DNA from: Candidatus Villigracilis adiacens
Lineage (GTDB): Bacteria; Chloroflexota; Anaerolineae; Anaerolineales; Villigracilaceae
Assembly (NCBI GenBank): GCA_016703605.1
Contig: JADJBU010000022.1
Span: 310,001 to 374,000, forward strand
DNA length: 64,000 nucleotides
Reading direction: 5' to 3'
Positions 7,144 through 14,848 of the stretch are shown here, one piece after another. Positions within the stretch are counted from its first letter, which is position 1, and the number at the start of each line of letters is the position of its first letter. The notes under the pieces are model-generated. The model saw only the letters and a program-made list of their open reading frames with translations. It ran no database searches and was not told the DNA's origin. The position numbers were made by a program, and so were the translations under genes.

Positions 7144-7763
7144 TTCCTGCCGAAGTCCGCCGGGTTTTCACCCCACAGGGTTGTGTCCCATTTCAAAATT
7201 CTGTCTTCGGGGAGTTCGTTCTCTGCCAGCCAGTTCTCGGCGCTGCGGATCAACGCGAAGAGGATGGCGTTCTTCGGGGTATGCGCCAGTTTCGTGCGGC
7301 ATTGACCAGTGGCGACCCACGAAATCGCATTCTCTGAATCGGAGTAGATCGGCAGGTGCAGGTTGTGTTTTTCCTGCCATGTCAGCGCGTGGACGATGGC
7401 GAGAAACTCGCCGACATTATTCGTCCCATCCGCGTAGGGACCCGCATGGAAGATCTCCTCCCCCGTCTCAGTGTTGACTCCGCGGTATTCCAGTTTACCG
7501 GGCGAACCCTTGCACGCCGCGTCCACGCACACAGACGGCAGTTTCGGTTTGACGCTGGCGAGTTTCCATTTTCCGCCGGTGGATGCCTTTCCCAAATAAT
7601 CCTCGTATTGGGCGAGATAGGCGGCATCCGCTTCGGCTTCGCTTTCGAAAGCTTTATACTGCGCACCGACGAACCCCTTCACCTGTTTTTCGCATTCCGC
7701 CCAGGCGGTAAAGACGCCCGTCTTGCGTCCCTTCCAAACCACGTAATATTTCTGCTGCGTCAT
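7140..7763 (-). CDS. rnhA: Ribonuclease HI with N-terminal hybrid-binding domain
   Basis: A 207-residue RNase H. Residues 1-55 (YYVVWKGRKTGVFTAWAEC...) are the viroplasmin-like RNA:DNA hybrid-binding domain found in eukaryotic-type RNase H1. Residues 75-207 are the nuclease domain with D81 (VDAACKG), E119 (NVGEFLA), D142 (YSDSENA) and D203 (NPADF) as the four metal ligands. It removes RNA from hybrids such as R-loops and Okazaki primers. There is no Shine-Dalgarno; a TAAAAT (7771-7776) lies 7 bases before the ATG, suggesting a leaderless message. The stop overlaps the M50 start by 4 bases. Confidence 0.92.
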   Translation of the reverse strand: MTQQKYYVVWKGRKTGVFTAWAECEKQVKGFVGAQYKAFESEAEADAAYLAQYEDYLGKASTGGKWKLASVKPKLPSVCVDAACKGSPGKLEYRGVNTETGEEIFHAGPYADGTNNVGEFLAIVHALTWQEKHNLHLPIYSDSENAISWVATGQCRTKLAHTPKNAILFALIRSAENWLAENELPEDRILKWDTTLWGENPADFGRK

Positions 7764-7796
7764 GGGGATAATTTTACATCAAAGCCCGCGCCCGGC

Positions 7797-8198
7797 TCAT
7801 TCTTCGATCCAGCCCTGCTCCTCGACCGCCATAAAAATATCGGTGGCGGAGATCATGCCGATCAACGTCCCGCCATCGTCGGCAATGGGCAGGTGATGAA
7901 ATTTGTTCTTCTGCATGATGCGCGAGCATTCGGCAAGGGTCCATTCGGCGCGCCCGGTAATGATGGGACCGGACATGATCTCGCGCGCGGTCGTCTCCGC
8001 CGGGTTGCGCCCCTCTGCCACGATCTTATCGCGGATGTCGGTTGTGGTGACGATGCCATAGGAAGGGTTCCTGTCGCTAACATCCACAACCACGCTATGA
8101 ATATTGCGGCGGCGCATCAACGTCATGGCATACGAAACGCTCGAATCCGGGTCGACAACAACCACCGGGCTGGACATCCAATCGCTGACGTGATTCAT
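7797..8198 (-). CDS. Tandem CBS-domain protein
   Basis: A 133-residue protein consisting only of two CBS domains (about residues 8-65 and 73-128), each with the usual T-D-I-R/F core (VTTTDIRDKI and ISATDIFMAV). Paired CBS domains bind adenine nucleotides and act as energy sensors for partner proteins. AAGGAGAGAAATT precedes the ATG. No catalytic domain is attached, so the partner is unknown. It sits between rnhA and a BNR lipoprotein on the same strand. Confidence 0.9.
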   Translation of the reverse strand: MNHVSDWMSSPVVVVDPDSSVSYAMTLMRRRNIHSVVVDVSDRNPSYGIVTTTDIRDKIVAEGRNPAETTAREIMSGPIITGRAEWTLAECSRIMQKNKFHHLPIADDGGTLIGMISATDIFMAVEEQGWIEE

Positions 8199-8266
8199 AA
8201 TTTCTCTCCTTGGAATAGATTCTCAACCATGCAACCGGGCGCGGGGGAACCGTCCGCTGCGCACAC

Positions 8267-9475
8267 CTACGGCGCCTGCTGAACCCATGTCGCGCCGCTG
8301 TCGGTCGTCTTGTAGAGAATCCACGCGGCGGAGGGGTCGGCATAAAGCACCCATCCTGTTTGCGAATTGACGAAACTCATATCCACGACCGAAGCGCCGA
8401 AGGGGAGTTCCGGGGCAATTTGCCGGATGGTCTCCCCCGCATCCTCCGTGACGTAGAACTGGTCGCCGGCATAGAAAACCAGTTCCTGCGCCGACGGTGT
8501 TTCCAAAATGCCAAACCCATTGAACTCGACATCCAGCGCCTCCCAGGTATTCCCGCCGTCTGCAGTTCGATAGACAAGAAGTTCCGGGGTTTCGGACATT
8601 TTTCGAATCGCAAGCAAACCGTCCGTCTCCGTCAAAAACTCAATGGCGACAACGCTTAACTCGCTTTGAGACGAACCTTCCGGCAGGGCAACCTGAACAT
8701 TGCTCCACGTCCTGCCGCCATCGCTGCTGCGAAATAAATACGTCTCGCCGGGCGCATAGACCACCCCGCCCACCCAGGCGGTATCCGTGTTGAGCGGCAG
8801 GATGAAATTCTTGATTCCCCCAAGCGGAAGCGAATCGCCCGCGCCTTCGAGATTGGGGTCATTGCTGTACGCCCGCTCCCAGGTCGCGCCGCCATCCGAG
8901 GTCTTGAAAATGGAAACCGCCATCGAACCCGCGCCCACGCCGAGGTCCGCCATCATCCAGCCGTTGTCTTCGTCCACAAACTTCATCGAGCCGCCGCTGA
9001 ACGGCGTATCGAAGGGATCCCACGTCAAGCCGCCGTCCGTCGTCCGGAAAAGCGTTCCGCCGTTGGGATACCGGTTCATATCGGGAAACTGCACCCAGGC
9101 ATGATCCGCATCCAGAAAATCGGTGAAGGCGAGATAGCCGACCTCCGCCAATCCCGCCGGGGTGACGTCGTACCAGGTCACGCCGCCGTCGTTCGTGCGG
9201 ATGATCTTCTCCTCCGTCACCGCCCAGCCGAAGATTTCGTCCAGCATTTCGATATTGACAATGGACGGGGATTCAATGATCGGCGCTTCAACCACCGCAG
9301 GCAGGGGCGTTTCCAGCGGCGCTTCGGCGGAAAACGGCTGAACCTGCGCTTCATCCGTCGCGGTCAAAGCCGTCGTCGGTTGAATCACATCCGGCAAAAC
9401 CGTCGGCGCCTCCTGCGGCGCGCAGGCGCTTACCAGTAAAGAAAGAAGAAAGAGGAAAGAAACAAAACGTTTCAT
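8267..9475 (-). CDS. Secreted lipoprotein with BNR/Asp-box beta-propeller
   Basis: A 402-residue protein with a lipoprotein signal peptide ending in LVSAC (C18). After a Pro/Thr/Glu-rich linker (about 20-70) come repeated Asp-box motifs such as DGGVTWYD, DGGLTWDP, DGGATWER, DGGRTWSN, DGGNTWEA and DSGATWVQ, spaced 45-60 residues apart. This is the sialidase-like / YCF48-like propeller fold. It should sit on the outer face of the membrane and bind carbohydrate or protein; catalytic sialidase residues are not evident. AAAGGAGCAAC precedes the ATG. The function is otherwise unknown. Confidence 0.85.
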   Translation of the reverse strand: MKRFVSFLFLLSLLVSACAPQEAPTVLPDVIQPTTALTATDEAQVQPFSAEAPLETPLPAVVEAPIIESPSIVNIEMLDEIFGWAVTEEKIIRTNDGGVTWYDVTPAGLAEVGYLAFTDFLDADHAWVQFPDMNRYPNGGTLFRTTDGGLTWDPFDTPFSGGSMKFVDEDNGWMMADLGVGAGSMAVSIFKTSDGGATWERAYSNDPNLEGAGDSLPLGGIKNFILPLNTDTAWVGGVVYAPGETYLFRSSDGGRTWSNVQVALPEGSSQSELSVVAIEFLTETDGLLAIRKMSETPELLVYRTADGGNTWEALDVEFNGFGILETPSAQELVFYAGDQFYVTEDAGETIRQIAPELPFGASVVDMSFVNSQTGWVLYADPSAAWILYKTTDSGATWVQQAP

Positions 9476-9516
9476 GTTGCTCCTTTGACTATCGAACTAT
9501 CCAACGATCAAACTAC

Positions 9517-10725
9517 TCAACCAACAAACTCCACCACCGTCGCCTCACCCTGACCGACGCCCACACACAAAGTCGCCACGCCGTATTTGACGTTGCCGCG
9601 GTTTTTCATTTCATGGACGAGAGTCGTCACCAGCCTTGCGCCCGAACAGCCGAGGGGATGCCCGATGGCGATTGCGCCGCCGTTGACGTTGACGAGTTCC
9701 GGGTCGATGCCGAGGTCTTCGATCACCGCCAGCGACTGCACGGCGAAGGCTTCGTTCAACTCCATCAAGCCGATGTCTTGAATCTTCAACCCGGCGCGCT
9801 CGAGCGCCTTACGAGTGGCAGGCACGGGACCAATGCCCATCACACGCGGCGGGACTCCGGCCGAGGCGGAAGTCACGATGCGGGCAAGCGGCTTCACGTT
9901 CAAGGCTTTGGCGCGAGCCGCGCTCATCATCAACAAAGCCGATGCGCCGTCATTTAATCCAGACGAATTCCCGGCTGTGACAGTTCCACCCTCCCGAAAA
10001 GCCGCTTTGAGTTTGGCGAGACTTTCCACCGTCGTGTCGCGGCGCGGACGTTCATCCGTGTCCACAATTTTTGGGTCGCCTTTTTTCTGGGGAATGGTCA
10101 CAGGCACGATCTCCTGCTTGAAGCGTCCCGAATCAATGGCGGCAATCGCGCGTTGATGGCTTCGCGCCGCAAACGCATCCTGCTTCTCGCGTGTGATGTG
10201 CGGACGCTCCACGGCGATATTCTCCGCCGTTTCGCCCATCGAGTCGGTTCCGTGCATGGCTTTCATTTTGGGGTTCGGATACCGCCAGCCCAACGCTGTG
10301 TCGTACGCGGTGAGATTGCCGAATGAAAACCCCGCCTCTGCCTTCGGAAGCGAATAGGGTGCGCGGCTCATGGATTCGACTCCACCGGCAATGTAAACAT
10401 CCCCTTCCCCGGCTTTGATGGCTCGTGCCGCCGCGTTGATCGCATTCAGTCCCGAGGCGCACAAACGATTGAAAGTTACGCCGCCCACTTCGACGGGCAG
10501 ACCTGCAAGCAGGGACGCCATCCGCGCGACATTGCGATTGTCCTCTCCGGCTTGGTTAGCGCAGCCGAGGAATACTTCCTCGATCAGCGCGGGATTAATT
10601 TTGTTTCGCTCAAGAATAGACTTGACCACATGCGCCGCCATATCGTCCGGGCGCACAGATGAGAGAACGCCGCCCAATGCTCCAACGGGCGTGCGGATGG
10701 CGTCTATGATGACAACTTCTGTCAT
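9517..10725 (-). CDS. Acetyl-CoA C-acyltransferase (thiolase)
   Basis: A 402-residue thiolase of the biosynthetic/degradative type II family. C89 (RLCASGLNA) is the acyl-enzyme cysteine, H356 (AIGHPLGCSG) and C387 (ATLCVGVGQG) complete the active site. It condenses or cleaves acyl-CoA with CoA. The region GTDSMGETAENIA resembles 3-oxoadipyl-CoA and fatty-acid thiolases; which one cannot be decided here. The start at 10725 is chosen over 10794 because GGAGG lies 5 bases upstream and the encoded MTEVVIIDAIRTP is the family N-terminus. It may supply acyl-CoA chemistry to the divergent ferredoxin oxidoreductase operon. Confidence 0.93.
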   Translation of the reverse strand: MTEVVIIDAIRTPVGALGGVLSSVRPDDMAAHVVKSILERNKINPALIEEVFLGCANQAGEDNRNVARMASLLAGLPVEVGGVTFNRLCASGLNAINAAARAIKAGEGDVYIAGGVESMSRAPYSLPKAEAGFSFGNLTAYDTALGWRYPNPKMKAMHGTDSMGETAENIAVERPHITREKQDAFAARSHQRAIAAIDSGRFKQEIVPVTIPQKKGDPKIVDTDERPRRDTTVESLAKLKAAFREGGTVTAGNSSGLNDGASALLMMSAARAKALNVKPLARIVTSASAGVPPRVMGIGPVPATRKALERAGLKIQDIGLMELNEAFAVQSLAVIEDLGIDPELVNVNGGAIAIGHPLGCSGARLVTTLVHEMKNRGNVKYGVATLCVGVGQGEATVVEFVG

Positions 10726-10784
10726 GGAATCCTCCAGAGATTGATGCGGCGATTCTACCACCCATAAAATGAACGAGGAGCAGC

Positions 10785-10906
10785 ACGGACTCAAAAGCGG
10801 CGCAGTGGCGCCATGGCGACATCTCCCGACTTTTGAGTCCTACCAACGACGGGAGTCGTTGGACTCCGGGTAAGTGCTGGACTCCGCGTAAGTGCTGGAC
10901 TCCGCG
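10785..10906. repeat. Family A fragment joined to an 18-bp tandem repeat
   Basis: Bases 10785-10838 match the core of family A (compare 26979-27035). Next comes a hairpin CCAACGAC / GTCGTTGG (10843-10862), then GGACTCCGGGTAAGTGCT, the same unit with one change at 10879-10896, and a partial third unit. The tract ends at the stop codon of the small membrane gene. Confidence 0.7.
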
Positions 10907-11155
10907 CTAGTCGAACAAATTTCCGAGAGGGATTCTCACCCCTTCCATCCATGCATAGACAACAACTCCCAATACTGAAAGATAGAGCAAAATTCCCAAC
11001 CAATACAACACAGGGCGCGAGTCGCGATGAAGCGAACCAAACCATCTCATCGGAACCTCCCCAGAATACAACATATAGGCAATAAAAACGCCAAGAATCA
11101 CCATGACCAGGATCATGGTATCCAAAGTCAGAAGCGCCTCCAACAATCCATCCAT
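10907..11155 (-). CDS. Small two-helix membrane protein, unknown
   Basis: An 82-residue protein with two hydrophobic helices, about residues 14-31 (ILVMVILGVFIAYMLY) and 48-68 (LYWLGILLYLSVLGVVVYAW), joined by a basic loop. I do not recognise a family. It is judged real because GGAGG stands 5 bases before the ATG and a TATAAT (11176-11181, minus strand) lies just upstream. It is divergent from the ferredoxin oxidoreductase operon. Membrane location is clear; the role is not. Confidence 0.65.
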   Translation of the reverse strand: MDGLLEALLTLDTMILVMVILGVFIAYMLYSGEVPMRWFGSLHRDSRPVLYWLGILLYLSVLGVVVYAWMEGVRIPLGNLFD

Positions 11156-11175
11156 AAAACCTCCATTTTTAGCGA

Positions 11176-11181
11176 ATTATA
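11176..11181 (-). promoter_or_regulatory. -10 box of the small membrane protein gene
   Basis: TATAAT on the minus strand, preceded by AGG, about 20 bases upstream of the ATG with GGAGG between. The -35 is weak. Confidence 0.5.
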
Positions 11182-11363
11182 CCTGTGCAAAGCGAGAGAA
11201 AAAGCAATGACCTTTGTACACGCTTGTACATGACGCATGGCACTACACGCCCCCTTCCGAAAACGACATAATAAAGATGGTGGAGAAATCCGCCCATGTT
11301 TGTCATACTTCATGAGACCTGCCAGGTTTTCAAAACCGGAACGGTCTAACCAAAGGAGCCTCA

Positions 11364-11615
11364 ATGGCAGCAAAAGGCTGGATCGAAGTCAGCGATACCT
11401 ATTGCAAAGGATGCGAACTCTGCATCAGCGCATGTCCGCAAAATGTAATGGAACTGAATATGGCACACCTGACCCCCAAAGGCTACCACCCCGCGCACAC
11501 GTTCAAAGACGGCTGCACGGGGTGCGCAATTTGCGCGGTGGTTTGTCCCGATGCGGCGATCACGGTGTATCGTGAAGTGACCAAGTCGGTTTCATCAATG
11601 GCAGCGCCTGTTTAA
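11364..11615 (+). CDS. korD: 2-oxoacid:ferredoxin oxidoreductase, delta (ferredoxin) subunit
   Basis: An 83-residue 2[4Fe-4S] ferredoxin. Two clusters are visible: CKGCELCISACPQ (residues 14-26) and CTGCAICAVVCPD (51-63). It passes electrons from the TPP subunit to soluble ferredoxin. It opens the operon korD-korA-korB-korC on the plus strand and is preceded by AAAGGAGCC. Its length and cluster spacing match the delta subunits of four-subunit enzymes, not a free ferredoxin. Confidence 0.9.
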   Translation: MAAKGWIEVSDTYCKGCELCISACPQNVMELNMAHLTPKGYHPAHTFKDGCTGCAICAVVCPDAAITVYREVTKSVSSMAAPV

Positions 11616-11699
11616 CGAAAGAAGAAAGATAAAAGAATCGAAATCTTTCTTCTTTCCTCTTTTTTCTAGTTTGCGCAACAAAATACAACGGAGAACTAA

Positions 11700-12827
11700 A
11701 TGCCCAGAGAATTATGGAAAGGCAATGAAGCCATAGCAGAATCCGCTGTGCGAGCCGGGCTGGGAGCGTACTTCGGCTACCCCATCACCCCGCAGACGGA
11801 AATCCTCGAATATCTCTCGCGCCGTATGCCCGAACTTGGACGCGCCTTCGTGCAGGCCGAATCCGAACTCGGCGCGATCAACATGGTCTACGGCGCGGCA
11901 TGTACCGGCGCGCGCGTCATGTCGTCCTCTTCGTCGCCGGGCGTGAGCCTGATGATGGAAGGGCTATCCTACATCGCCGGGACGGAAATCCCCGCCGTGT
12001 TGGTCAATGTCATGCGCGGCGGACCGGGACTGGGCAACATCGCCCCGGCGCAAAGCGACTACAACCAGGCCGTCCGCGGCGGCGGGCATGGAGATTATCC
12101 GCGCATTGTGCTGGCGCCCGCCTCGGTACAGGAAGCCATTGACCTGATGGCGCTCTCCTTCGACCTTGCCGAGAAATACCGCATGATCGCCATGATGATC
12201 CTCGACGGCTCGGTCGGTCAGATGATGGAACCCGCTGAAATGCCCGCGCTGCAAGAACCGCATCGCCGGGAATTCGATTGGGCGACGAACGGCGCGATGA
12301 ACCGCGAACGCAGAATCCTTTCATCCATATATCTCGACCCGCACGACGAAGAAAAAACCAACCTGCGATTACTTAAAAATTGGAAGAACGTTCAAGCCAA
12401 CGAAGTGCGCTACAAGGAATATTTCCTCGACGACGCAAAATACGTCATCGTCGGCTTCGGTACGGCGGGGCGCGTCGCGCTCTCGGCTGTCCGCGAGGCA
12501 AGGGCATTGGGCATCAAGGTCGGGCTTTTAAGACCGATCACCGTCAGCCCGTTTCCGTATGAAGCGCTGGACCAGCTCACAGGTCAGGTTGAGGCGTTCC
12601 TCGTCACCGAGATGAACATGGGGCAAATGCTCGACGATGTCCTGCTCACCGTGCGCGGACGTGTCCCGGTTGAATTCTATGGACGACCCGGCGGCGTGGT
12701 CCCCTTCCACGATGAAATTCTGGATGAAATTCACCGCCTCGCTTCTGGACCGTTGGCTGTTTCGACCGACCCAAGAGATTCCTGGCTGGCAAGGATGTAC
12801 AGCAACCTTAAGGTTACTGCACAGTGA
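11700..12827 (+). CDS. korA: 2-oxoacid:ferredoxin oxidoreductase, alpha subunit
   Basis: A 375-residue alpha subunit with the pyruvate-flavodoxin/ferredoxin oxidoreductase domain I at the N-terminus (GYPITPQTEILEYLSRRMPE, then QAESELGAINMVYGAACTGAR) and domain II near the C-terminus. With the beta subunit it binds thiamine diphosphate and decarboxylates a 2-oxoacid to an acyl-CoA. It looks closest to KorA/VorB; 2-oxoglutarate or branched-chain oxoacids are equally possible. Six bases separate it from korB. Confidence 0.9.
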   Translation: MPRELWKGNEAIAESAVRAGLGAYFGYPITPQTEILEYLSRRMPELGRAFVQAESELGAINMVYGAACTGARVMSSSSSPGVSLMMEGLSYIAGTEIPAVLVNVMRGGPGLGNIAPAQSDYNQAVRGGGHGDYPRIVLAPASVQEAIDLMALSFDLAEKYRMIAMMILDGSVGQMMEPAEMPALQEPHRREFDWATNGAMNRERRILSSIYLDPHDEEKTNLRLLKNWKNVQANEVRYKEYFLDDAKYVIVGFGTAGRVALSAVREARALGIKVGLLRPITVSPFPYEALDQLTGQVEAFLVTEMNMGQMLDDVLLTVRGRVPVEFYGRPGGVVPFHDEILDEIHRLASGPLAVSTDPRDSWLARMYSNLKVTAQ

Positions 12828-12833
12828 GGAACC

Positions 12834-13601
12834 ATGACAACTGAAAACCTGGTTTACGAAAGACCCGAAGCCTTTACTGAAATGCCCACGCATTACTGCC
12901 CGGGCTGCACGCATGGCGTGGCGCATCGGCTGGTGGCGGAAGTTCTGGATGAGATGGGCATCGTGGATAAAACCATTGGCGTCGCGCCGGTGGGATGCGC
13001 CGTCTTCGCGTACAACTATTTCGCCACCGATTTTGTCGAAGCGCCGCACGGACGCGCCCCCGCGATGGCAACCGGCGTAAAACGTGTTCTGCCTGATCGT
13101 GTGGTGTTTACCTATCAAGGCGACGGCGACCTGGCATCCATTGGCATGGGCGAAATTGTTCACGCTGCCGCGCGCGGAGAGAATATCACGGTCATCTTCA
13201 TCAACAACGCCAACTACGGCATGACCGGCGGACAGATGGCGCCGACCACCCTGCCGGGGATGAAGACTTCGTCTTCGCAATCGGGACGCGATGTGGAAAC
13301 CCAGGGCTATCCGATCAAAGTGTCTGAGATGCTCTCCACGCTTGAAGGCGTCGGCTATTGCGTGCGGCGTTCACTGCACGACCCAAAGAACATCCGCCTT
13401 GCGAAGAAAGCCATCCGCGCCGCGTTCGAGACTCAAGTCCGCGGACTCGGCTTCTCGATGGTCGAATTGCTCTCCACCTGCCCGACCAACTGGGGCATTA
13501 CCCCGGTCAACTCGTTGAAGTTCGTGGAAGAGCACATGGTCCCCGCCTACCCGCTGGGGGATTACAAGGTTAGTGATGCGGTGAAGCAGATAAAAATATA
13601 G
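12834..13601 (+). CDS. korB: 2-oxoacid:ferredoxin oxidoreductase, beta subunit
   Basis: A 255-residue thiamine diphosphate-binding subunit. HYCPGCTHG near residue 20 gives two cluster cysteines, and the TPP motif runs from GDGDLASIGMGE to NNANYGMTGGQ (about residues 97-130). Together with korA it forms the catalytic core of the oxidative decarboxylase. GAGGAACC precedes the ATG. A periodic repeat tract follows before korC, but the order and strand indicate a single operon. Confidence 0.92.
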   Translation: MTTENLVYERPEAFTEMPTHYCPGCTHGVAHRLVAEVLDEMGIVDKTIGVAPVGCAVFAYNYFATDFVEAPHGRAPAMATGVKRVLPDRVVFTYQGDGDLASIGMGEIVHAAARGENITVIFINNANYGMTGGQMAPTTLPGMKTSSSQSGRDVETQGYPIKVSEMLSTLEGVGYCVRRSLHDPKNIRLAKKAIRAAFETQVRGLGFSMVELLSTCPTNWGITPVNSLKFVEEHMVPAYPLGDYKVSDAVKQIKI

Positions 13602-13700
13602 TGAATGGCGAATAGTGAATGGTGAATAGTGAATAGTGAATGGTGAATGGTGAATGGTGAATGGTTATCTGCACCCTATTATCTATTCACTATTCACTGC
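13602..13700. repeat. 7-nt periodic repeat tract between korB and korC
   Basis: About ten copies of GTGAATA/GTGAATG in series, followed by inverse words TATTCACTATTCACTG, so the tract can fold on itself. A shorter GTGAATA run stands after korC at 14287-14315. Confidence 0.85.
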
Positions 13701-13714
13701 TCCAAAGGAGCATT

Positions 13715-14290
13715 ATGCAAAAAGAAATCATCATCGCAGGGTTTGGCGGACAGGGGGTTCTGTTCGGCGGACAGGTGCTTGCCTATGCCGCCATGGACAA
13801 CGGACTGGACGTGACGTGGATTCCATCCTACGGACCCGAAATGCGCGGCGGGACGGCGAACTGCACAGTGGTCATTGCCGACCACGAGATCGGTTCGCCG
13901 CTGGTCAAGAATCCGCCGCTGGCAATTGCGCTCAACCTGCCCTCGTTCGATAAATACGAAGAGACGCTCGCCCCGGGCGGAACGCTGATCGTGAATCAAT
14001 CCATGGTGGATCGCGCCCCAAAACGGACGGACATTCATGTCATTATGGTTCCGTGCAACGAGATCGCCGAAGAGATCGGCGACCGCAAACTGCTCAACAT
14101 GGTGGCGGTGGGAGCCTTGCTCACGGCGCTGCCGGAGATCAAGGTCGAAGATGTCGAAAAGGCGCTCGAGGGTCATTTGCCCGCGAGACATAAACACCTT
14201 TTGCCGAAGAATTACGAAGCCCTGAAACGCGGATTTGAACAGGCGCAGAGGGAGTGGGATAAGGTTCCGGCGGAGTTCAGTGAGCAGTGA
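13715..14290 (+). CDS. korC: 2-oxoacid:ferredoxin oxidoreductase, gamma subunit
   Basis: A 191-residue gamma subunit that begins MQKEIIIAGFGGQGVLFGGQ, the usual family start. It carries TWIPSYGPEMRGG and NCTVVIAD motifs, typical of KorC/PorG. The subunit completes the CoA-binding part of the complex. The ATG at 13715 is preceded by AAAGGAG (13704-13710); the longer frame from 13661 would read through the repeat tract and is rejected. A terminator follows at 14323-14357. Confidence 0.92.
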   Translation: MQKEIIIAGFGGQGVLFGGQVLAYAAMDNGLDVTWIPSYGPEMRGGTANCTVVIADHEIGSPLVKNPPLAIALNLPSFDKYEETLAPGGTLIVNQSMVDRAPKRTDIHVIMVPCNEIAEEIGDRKLLNMVAVGALLTALPEIKVEDVEKALEGHLPARHKHLLPKNYEALKRGFEQAQREWDKVPAEFSEQ

Positions 14291-14322
14291 ATAGTGAATA
14301 GTGAATAGTGAATAATTTCAAT

Positions 14323-14357
14323 GCCCGTTTCCGGGGAATGGAGGCGGGCTTTTTGTT
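14323..14357 (+). terminator. Terminator of the kor operon
   Basis: A 10-bp stem with two G-U pairs (GCCCGTTTCC / GGAGGCGGGC), 7-nt loop, then TTTTTGTT. Confidence 0.85.
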
Positions 14358-14411
14358 AGAATCGTTGCGTAGTAACGACTTCAGTCGTACAACTAAAAGG
14401 AGATCATCGTT

Positions 14412-14798
14412 ATGAGCAATCGCATCAACATCTCATCCGGCGCGAAGTGGGAGGATATTGTCGGCTACTCGCGCGCTGTGAAAATTGGAAACATCATCGA
14501 AGTCGCCGGGACGACGGCGGTGGATGAAGATGGCAATACAGTCGGGGTGAATGACCCATACGAGCAAACGCACTACGCCCTGTCCAAGATCGAAAAGGCG
14601 TTGCAAGCGGCTGGCGCGACAATGAAGGATGTCATCCGCTCGCGCATGTTCGTGACGGATATTTCCAAATGGGAGGAGATCGGCAGGGCGCACGGCGAAT
14701 TCTTCCGCGAGGTCAAACCCGCCGCCTCCATGATCGAAGTGAAGGGACTCATCAGCCCGGAACTGCTGGTGGAGATCGAGGTGACGGCGATCCTATAA
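14412..14798 (+). CDS. RidA/YjgF-family protein
   Basis: A 128-residue RidA-family protein. Members deaminate reactive enamine and imine intermediates made by PLP enzymes. RSRMFVTDI (about residues 77-85) holds the conserved arginine, followed by the PAASMIEVKGLISPELLVEIEVTAI tail typical of the family. Length fits a trimeric RidA. AAAAGGAGATC precedes the ATG, after a small hairpin ACGACT-TC-AGTCGT (14375-14388). It is monocistronic and convergent with the histidine kinase. Confidence 0.92.
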   Translation: MSNRINISSGAKWEDIVGYSRAVKIGNIIEVAGTTAVDEDGNTVGVNDPYEQTHYALSKIEKALQAAGATMKDVIRSRMFVTDISKWEEIGRAHGEFFREVKPAASMIEVKGLISPELLVEIEVTAIL

Positions 14799-14848
14799 CA
14801 AGCGGACGTTACACAGCCCTGGCGGTCTGTGCCAGGGGAGAACGTCCA

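Noticed and set aside
8267..9475. True sialidase
   Set aside because: Asp-boxes are present but the arginine triad and catalytic residues of sialidases are not evident.
11156..11363. Riboswitch or leader RNA before korD
   Set aside because: Only short hairpins are visible (GGTTTT-C-AAAACC, TGTACACGCTTGTACA); nothing fits a known aptamer.
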